A stretch of 64,000 nt of DNA, from positions 148,368 to 212,367 of the forward strand of contig JAENYP010000005.1 in assembly GCA_016841725.1 (NCBI GenBank), in the 5' to 3' direction. The notes under the pieces are model-generated. The model worked only from the letters and a program-made list of their open reading frames with translations, was not told where the DNA came from and made no database searches. The stretch comes from Thermincola carboxydiphila. Its GTDB lineage: Bacteria > Bacillota > Thermincolia > Thermincolales > UBA2595. Position 1 is the first letter of the stretch, and each line of letters starts with the position of its first letter. A program made the position numbers and the translations under genes. Positions 58,804-64,000 of the stretch are shown in pieces.

Positions 58804-61800
58804 TTAATTTTCGTTAATCCAAATTTGCTCCTGATCAGTCAGTTTCGCACCTAGTCCCGGTGCAATTGTTTTAAAAATGCCTTGGGCCATTCTATGTGGT
58901 GGAAGTTGTAATGCTTGCTCCAATTCTAATTCCACCATGGCCGGAGCTCGGAACCGAAATCTTGCGGCTTTAAACTTCTCACTCCAAAAGGTTGATACAA
59001 AAGGAATTACAATTAATCGATATAATGATTTTAATGAACTCAGCTGGTTATACAACAACGGGAAAACTGATATTTGAAGCTTTATAGCGTGTTCCGGAAT
59101 CGCCAATAAAGAAGCTCCTAAATAACAAAGACTCTTTAGTCCCAACTCCAGGTCGTTATTATATTCGTTACCTTTATCAAGAATCTCCTTCCAACTAACT
59201 TCATGTACAAATACCACTTCCACAACGTTAGCAGCTCCAGTCCAAAGACTCGAACTGACTGCTTTTATACTTACTTGATGAAGTAGATCAATTACGGTTT
59301 TCGCGAGAGTCCTACATCTCTCAGGATCTACATATTTCAAAGTAGCTAACCTTAGAAAGATTGGAATTACGCTGAAAAATACAGCATTTGATTCTACATT
59401 AATCCAATTATCATTTGGTTTTGAGCCAAGTATGCTGTTAATATCAAGCTTTTCGCCAGGCTGGTTACCAGATTTCGTTTCCAATTTTAATGCTTGAAAA
59501 GTAGCTCCAATATCTAATGAAAGACTAACTACTTCTAGAAACCGGTTTTCAACAATTAAATGAGGTAATGCCTCTAAACCTGTAGAAATTAAAAGTGCTA
59601 TTTCACTGTCACATCCATGGGACATTTCCAACGCACGTAACCCCCACCTGGGTACTTGTTCGTATTCCCCAATAGCCTCCGCGTATTTTGATATGTGAGT
59701 AGCTACCATCCAGTCTTTGTTTTCATTATAAAAAGTTGCGGCTTCAGCTGAAAAATTCAAGAATATTCCTCTTTGTGGAGCAGCGTACTCTTCACCGTTA
59801 CCAATAGTTTGCGGGGGCCTACCCTGGCAAGCCAAAGAAGTAAGGTATCCCGAGACGTGACCAAAAACAACGAATAAACTTTTCCAGTCAGTAGAGTCTT
59901 CCTTACAATTTATTAACCGTTCTGTCGCTTCAACCCAAGGCTGAAAAGCTTTGCGGATACCATCTTTTAACCATAGACTTAAAGCATGCTCCCCAAGTGC
60001 TTTAACAAGTGTTGTTTCTGGTACAACTTCATTACTTCTAGCTAATTCCACAGCTAGTTCAGTATAGACAGTCGACTGAATACAATCTTCCGGACCTACT
60101 AATTTACTTAAGTACAACAACACCTGTATACGTTCTAATACGTATGAATCGGTATCACATTTTAAAGCATCTAAAAGCCACTTTGTAGCGTCCTTTGGTT
60201 TATTTGCATAGGCCAACTGTAGTCCAACAGCCTCTTTTATTACAAACTGAACTGTTTGATCCGCCGAAGCTAATGTTAGAGACTCCGTGGCCAATTCAAG
60301 TGCACGGTCTATATCTTTGATATACTCGCCATATACAATTATTTGGGCTCGAATTGAGCAGGCCCAAAGTAATTCTAGCCCTATCGCCTCAGCTCTAACC
60401 GATAATTCATTAGTTACCTCAGCTATACTTCTCCAGTTCTGTTTGGGTACCGGTTTTCGAGCTTCTTTCAACCAGAGGGTATTGCTCACCATCATACAGC
60501 CTTCTACAGCAATGAGACTATTAAAAGCTTCTTCTCGCTGTTCTGGAACTAGTTGTTCTATTGTGGACATCCAATTGCGAAGGTGATTTTGTGTATTTAT
60601 CCCGACTAAGCTAATCCAAATTGTGGATGACAAAGGTATTGGAAATTCCTCGTTTAAAACTTTTTCTGCCCCTAACTTAAGGGCCTTTAATAGGTATCCG
60701 TTGGCTCTGTCAGGATCAATTCCGGCTCGAAGCAATCCACATAAAATAGCCGCAGATAAAACTCCAAACGATTCTTCATTGGTTGCTTCTTCCATAAGAC
60801 GATCGAGTTCATTCAACAAGGCTTCTGTATTTTTGCCGAGTTTCTCACATGCAGCAATCTGAGTAGCCCTTAAAAACAGCTTTGTATCCAGTTCCATTCC
60901 ATCGGGTAAAGGGATACCATACCATAAATCAGTTAACCCATAATCTAGAACTTTTTTATCTTCACTTCTAATTGAATTAAAAGCTATAGCTAATATCTGC
61001 CCTGCTTTATTGAATTGCTTGGCTGAGCAAAAATGGCTTACTGTTTTCATGATATCAACTGGGCCTAACTGACCCTTACCAATTATTGACTCTCCCAGTT
61101 CATTATGTACGTTTATTTGAGTATCAGCTGTCAAATTACCACTACCAAGATGATTCAATAATGGTGAGATAATATAAGTATCTGGACTATCTTGCTGAAC
61201 CCATAGTCCCAGCACTGAACTAATCTTCTCAAAAGGATGCTGAATAGATGGGTTAACATTGCTTATTATCGAAACATCGCTATCCCTAAACGTGCTTCCT
61301 ACTAAATTTAATCTATATAATAAGTCGCGGCTGTCAGGTTCATGAACAGTTGCCATTAACCAGGCTTGAGTTTGCGAAAATAATTCATCTGCATGTTCCC
61401 CACTTATAAGTCCCCTAAATGTAGCTTCAGAAAATACCCATTCAGTAGAAGCAAAATATCGTATAACAGCGGCAATTAATGAGGGATGCCCTCTCGTCAC
61501 TGACCTTATAAACTCAAGTCTTGCCTCAGTGAGGAAGTTTTGCGGGGAATTGTTAACTTTAAATAATTCTGAAATCTCTTCGTCGGAAAACCTTGGAGTA
61601 TCGATTTTTGCGAGTTGGTCTCCCAAAATAGTTTTGAATTGTACATTAAAAGGATGGGAGCTGGTAGATAAAATTTTAATATTATTTATTGAACACGCTT
61701 TGGCAAGCATGGCTAATTTTTCGTTAAGTGAATCGCCATCTAGTATCCGGGGTAAATCATCCAACACCAGAATGTCTCCTGAATCCAATTTTGAACATAT

Positions 61801-63078
61801 ATAATTAGCCCAACTTTGATATGAAGCAAACGGTGCTGATCCAACCAGAACAGTTAAAGCTGAATCAATACTAGCACTTGTTTGTAAAGAATTTAACCCG
61901 CGTAACCTTATCCATGCTTTACAAACACCCAAACTTTCACTCATTAAAAAAGCCAATAAAGTCTTTCCACATGCAATGTCTCCATGTATTCCAATCCATG
62001 TTTTACTGCGATTAGCCGTTATTAAGTCGCAAACTGTCTGTTGCCTCTTTATTAAATTATTAGGGACGAGAGGCAAGTCTATAAATGGAGTTTGGATAGA
62101 GTGACTAATAGTAGCATCCATACCGACTTGGCTTGCCAGTTGACAGACTTTATTATCCAGTTGCGCTACAACCTGCTGTTGACTACTAAGAGTTTGCTCA
62201 ATATTTATTACTCTATCTTCCAGTTTAGTTAATAACACTTTTAATTTAACTCTTATGGATTCCTCTATTTGATCTATTGAAGTTGCTAGATTTATTTTTA
62301 GGTCATCAGAAGATAAACGCTTTATCCCTGAATTAGATAACAATCTAAAAACGCTGATAAATAATTTATAATATTGTAACTCAGCAACATCTACTGAGGC
62401 TGCATAACCTTCATCGATTAGTTTTTGCTGAGTTTGCCTTTCAAGGTTTACAGGTGATGGATTTAATGTACTCCACTCTACCTTCGAAATAAAATCGAAA
62501 AGGTCATCTTCAGTTGCTGTAGTAATAAAATTACGCCAAACCTCCCAGGAATCCTTATTGAATTTAGCTGGCCTGAGTGCCTCCTCGAGAATGCTCTTCA
62601 ATCCTCTAAGTAGTTCTGGTCTATCGTCTTCACCAATGGTCCCATTCCTTAGTTGATCCCACGCTGTAAGAGCGGAAATTTTTTTTAAAGATAATGGGGC
62701 ATTCCTTTCCTTGCCGACCTTTGAGTTTGTTACATATCTAAAAGTTAAATTTAAACCAGGATTGTTATGCAGGTGTTCATAATATGAAGCCAGGGCATTG
62801 ATTGCCTCAGATGATCGTAAGGTTAAATTCGTATCACGGTGTTTCACTTGTTCAAGTATTCTTTGTTGCTCTTCTTGTGAACCGCTAAGTGCTAAATGAA
62901 CTAAATCTATATCTTCTCCTCTTTCAAGTTCCAATACTTCTCCGGGGTTAAGTTGTAACCAGCGGTCAATAATAAGATCAACTTGATAAACATATCCTCT
63001 AATTGTCGCCCAGGCATCCCGCTCTCGAGGTGGATTAAATTGAGGTGTTGTCATTTGTTTCTCCCCCAGGTTACTCAA
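58804..63078 (-). CDS. Cap4/DUF4297-like nuclease + STAND NTPase + helical-repeat protein (candidate Avs-like antiviral protein)
   Basis: N-terminal RGYVYQ..LELERGEDIDLV..ILEQVKH (PD-(D/E)xK-like); Walker A GIHGDIACGKT (~aa 363-373); Walker B DILVLDDLP; GxP-type TRGHPSLIAA; long helical C-terminus. Confidence 0.75.
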   Translation of the reverse strand: MSNLGEKQMTTPQFNPPRERDAWATIRGYVYQVDLIIDRWLQLNPGEVLELERGEDIDLVHLALSGSQEEQQRILEQVKHRDTNLTLRSSEAINALASYYEHLHNNPGLNLTFRYVTNSKVGKERNAPLSLKKISALTAWDQLRNGTIGEDDRPELLRGLKSILEEALRPAKFNKDSWEVWRNFITTATEDDLFDFISKVEWSTLNPSPVNLERQTQQKLIDEGYAASVDVAELQYYKLFISVFRLLSNSGIKRLSSDDLKINLATSIDQIEESIRVKLKVLLTKLEDRVINIEQTLSSQQQVVAQLDNKVCQLASQVGMDATISHSIQTPFIDLPLVPNNLIKRQQTVCDLITANRSKTWIGIHGDIACGKTLLAFLMSESLGVCKAWIRLRGLNSLQTSASIDSALTVLVGSAPFASYQSWANYICSKLDSGDILVLDDLPRILDGDSLNEKLAMLAKACSINNIKILSTSSHPFNVQFKTILGDQLAKIDTPRFSDEEISELFKVNNSPQNFLTEARLEFIRSVTRGHPSLIAAVIRYFASTEWVFSEATFRGLISGEHADELFSQTQAWLMATVHEPDSRDLLYRLNLVGSTFRDSDVSIISNVNPSIQHPFEKISSVLGLWVQQDSPDTYIISPLLNHLGSGNLTADTQINVHNELGESIIGKGQLGPVDIMKTVSHFCSAKQFNKAGQILAIAFNSIRSEDKKVLDYGLTDLWYGIPLPDGMELDTKLFLRATQIAACEKLGKNTEALLNELDRLMEEATNEESFGVLSAAILCGLLRAGIDPDRANGYLLKALKLGAEKVLNEEFPIPLSSTIWISLVGINTQNHLRNWMSTIEQLVPEQREEAFNSLIAVEGCMMVSNTLWLKEARKPVPKQNWRSIAEVTNELSVRAEAIGLELLWACSIRAQIIVYGEYIKDIDRALELATESLTLASADQTVQFVIKEAVGLQLAYANKPKDATKWLLDALKCDTDSYVLERIQVLLYLSKLVGPEDCIQSTVYTELAVELARSNEVVPETTLVKALGEHALSLWLKDGIRKAFQPWVEATERLINCKEDSTDWKSLFVVFGHVSGYLTSLACQGRPPQTIGNGEEYAAPQRGIFLNFSAEAATFYNENKDWMVATHISKYAEAIGEYEQVPRWGLRALEMSHGCDSEIALLISTGLEALPHLIVENRFLEVVSLSLDIGATFQALKLETKSGNQPGEKLDINSILGSKPNDNWINVESNAVFFSVIPIFLRLATLKYVDPERCRTLAKTVIDLLHQVSIKAVSSSLWTGAANVVEVVFVHEVSWKEILDKGNEYNNDLELGLKSLCYLGASLLAIPEHAIKLQISVFPLLYNQLSSLKSLYRLIVIPFVSTFWSEKFKAARFRFRAPAMVELELEQALQLPPHRMAQGIFKTIAPGLGAKLTDQEQIWINEN

Positions 63079-63258
63079 CAGTCTGATTCTCTCTTAGAAT
63101 CTTAAATACAAACCTTAACATAGACATTAATTATTTCTTACAATCATAATTGTTAAATTATAACACACTTCTTAACTTCTTCAAAGATAGTGGAAATTCA
63201 CACTTCCCCTAATAGACATCTTGGCCGTTTATGGATAATGTGCAGTTCACAACGTTTG

Positions 63259-63981
63259 CTAATCAGTAACATCTAGGAGAAAACCATATCTGCCATCGTT
63301 TTCTTCTTTTGTAAAGTGAATAATATTAGTATTCTTATAATCTATATCAGGGATTTCGTTTTCAATCACAATTGTTTGTATACCATCCTGATTATTAACT
63401 ATATTTTCAACAAGAGCATTACGTATAGTTTCTGACGGCTTTTTGGTTTCCTTTTCCTTGAGGGAGAGAATAGGAGAATCTAACACCAAGAAATCAGGAG
63501 AGTACTTTGCTTTACTATGCATATACCTTGATAATACGATTGCCACCACAGAATTGAAATAAGCATTATACCCCTTACCATTGGAACTTTTCTTTTTCCC
63601 ATTTATTACGATATCCATATCTGCCTTGTCAAATATCACTGAAAGCAAGTTGTCATATTTGCAATTTTCAAGAAAAGATTTAATGTCATTACTAAACTTA
63701 GAAATAAAATCATAATTAAGGTGCTCTTTTACTTTAAACTTCAGCTTGCTTTCTTCGTCAATCTCATTTTCAATCATATCAGCTGTCTTTTGATCAGCGA
63801 TTCGTTTGAGAATAGCTATTTCATTCTGGCGTTCAATTGCCGCTTTATAGGCAGTCAGTTTTTCCTTCAATGAAGAAAGTTGTGGCTTTAATTCTTTTTC
63901 AACAAGATATTCAGAAGATTTCTTTTTTGTCATCAGTATTTCAATTGTGAATGATAATATAAAAGTGTACCACTTCAGCAC
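63259..63981 (-). CDS. C-terminal part of ABC/SMC-type ATPase (frame open to window edge)
   Basis: Coiled coil, then SSNGKGYNAYFNSVVAIVLSRYM (signature-like) and PDFLVLDSPILSL (Walker B-like); no Walker A in window; no stop between 63981 and 64000 in frame. Confidence 0.5.
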   Translation of the reverse strand: MLKWYTFILSFTIEILMTKKKSSEYLVEKELKPQLSSLKEKLTAYKAAIERQNEIAILKRIADQKTADMIENEIDEESKLKFKVKEHLNYDFISKFSNDIKSFLENCKYDNLLSVIFDKADMDIVINGKKKSSNGKGYNAYFNSVVAIVLSRYMHSKAKYSPDFLVLDSPILSLKEKETKKPSETIRNALVENIVNNQDGIQTIVIENEIPDIDYKNTNIIHFTKEENDGRYGFLLDVTD

Positions 63982-64000
63982 CTTTTGACAGTGAATTAGT

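Overview
The window looks like a chromosomal segment of an anaerobic Clostridia/Peptococcaceae-type bacterium; taxonomy is inferred from gene content only. Core content: a branched-chain amino-acid ABC transporter locus (two intact and one truncated substrate-binding paralogs, livHMGF) with two T-box leaders; an SOS-type ImuB-like/DnaE2-like mutagenesis cassette with a perfect LexA box; an acetate-uptake transporter; a MetF-MetV-MvhD-HdrA-HdrB-HdrC cluster with an unusually large HdrA fusion; a UbiD/LpdD-like pair; a sigma54 activator; and coaE, ytaF, mutM, polA, an ECF sigma/anti-sigma pair and a Cam-type gamma carbonic anhydrase lipoprotein. From 49.4 kb the window is accessory: an 8.0-kb integrated element sits in tRNA-Leu(CAA), bounded by 87-bp identical direct repeats, and carries integrase, two XRE regulators, an excisionase-like protein, a P4/D5-type primase-helicase and several orphan genes but no virion genes. 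Beyond it lies a 1424-aa protein with a Cap4/DUF4297-like nuclease N-terminus, a STAND-type NTPase and a helical-repeat C-terminus (candidate Avs-like antiviral protein), preceded by the C-terminal part of an ABC/SMC-type ATPase cut by the window edge. I also found several families of palindromic repeats: a modular ~120-bp element with three copies, a 91-bp palindrome whose second copy appears interrupted by a 287-bp foldback, and a 145-bp foldback. All family calls come from reading motifs; no database search was run.
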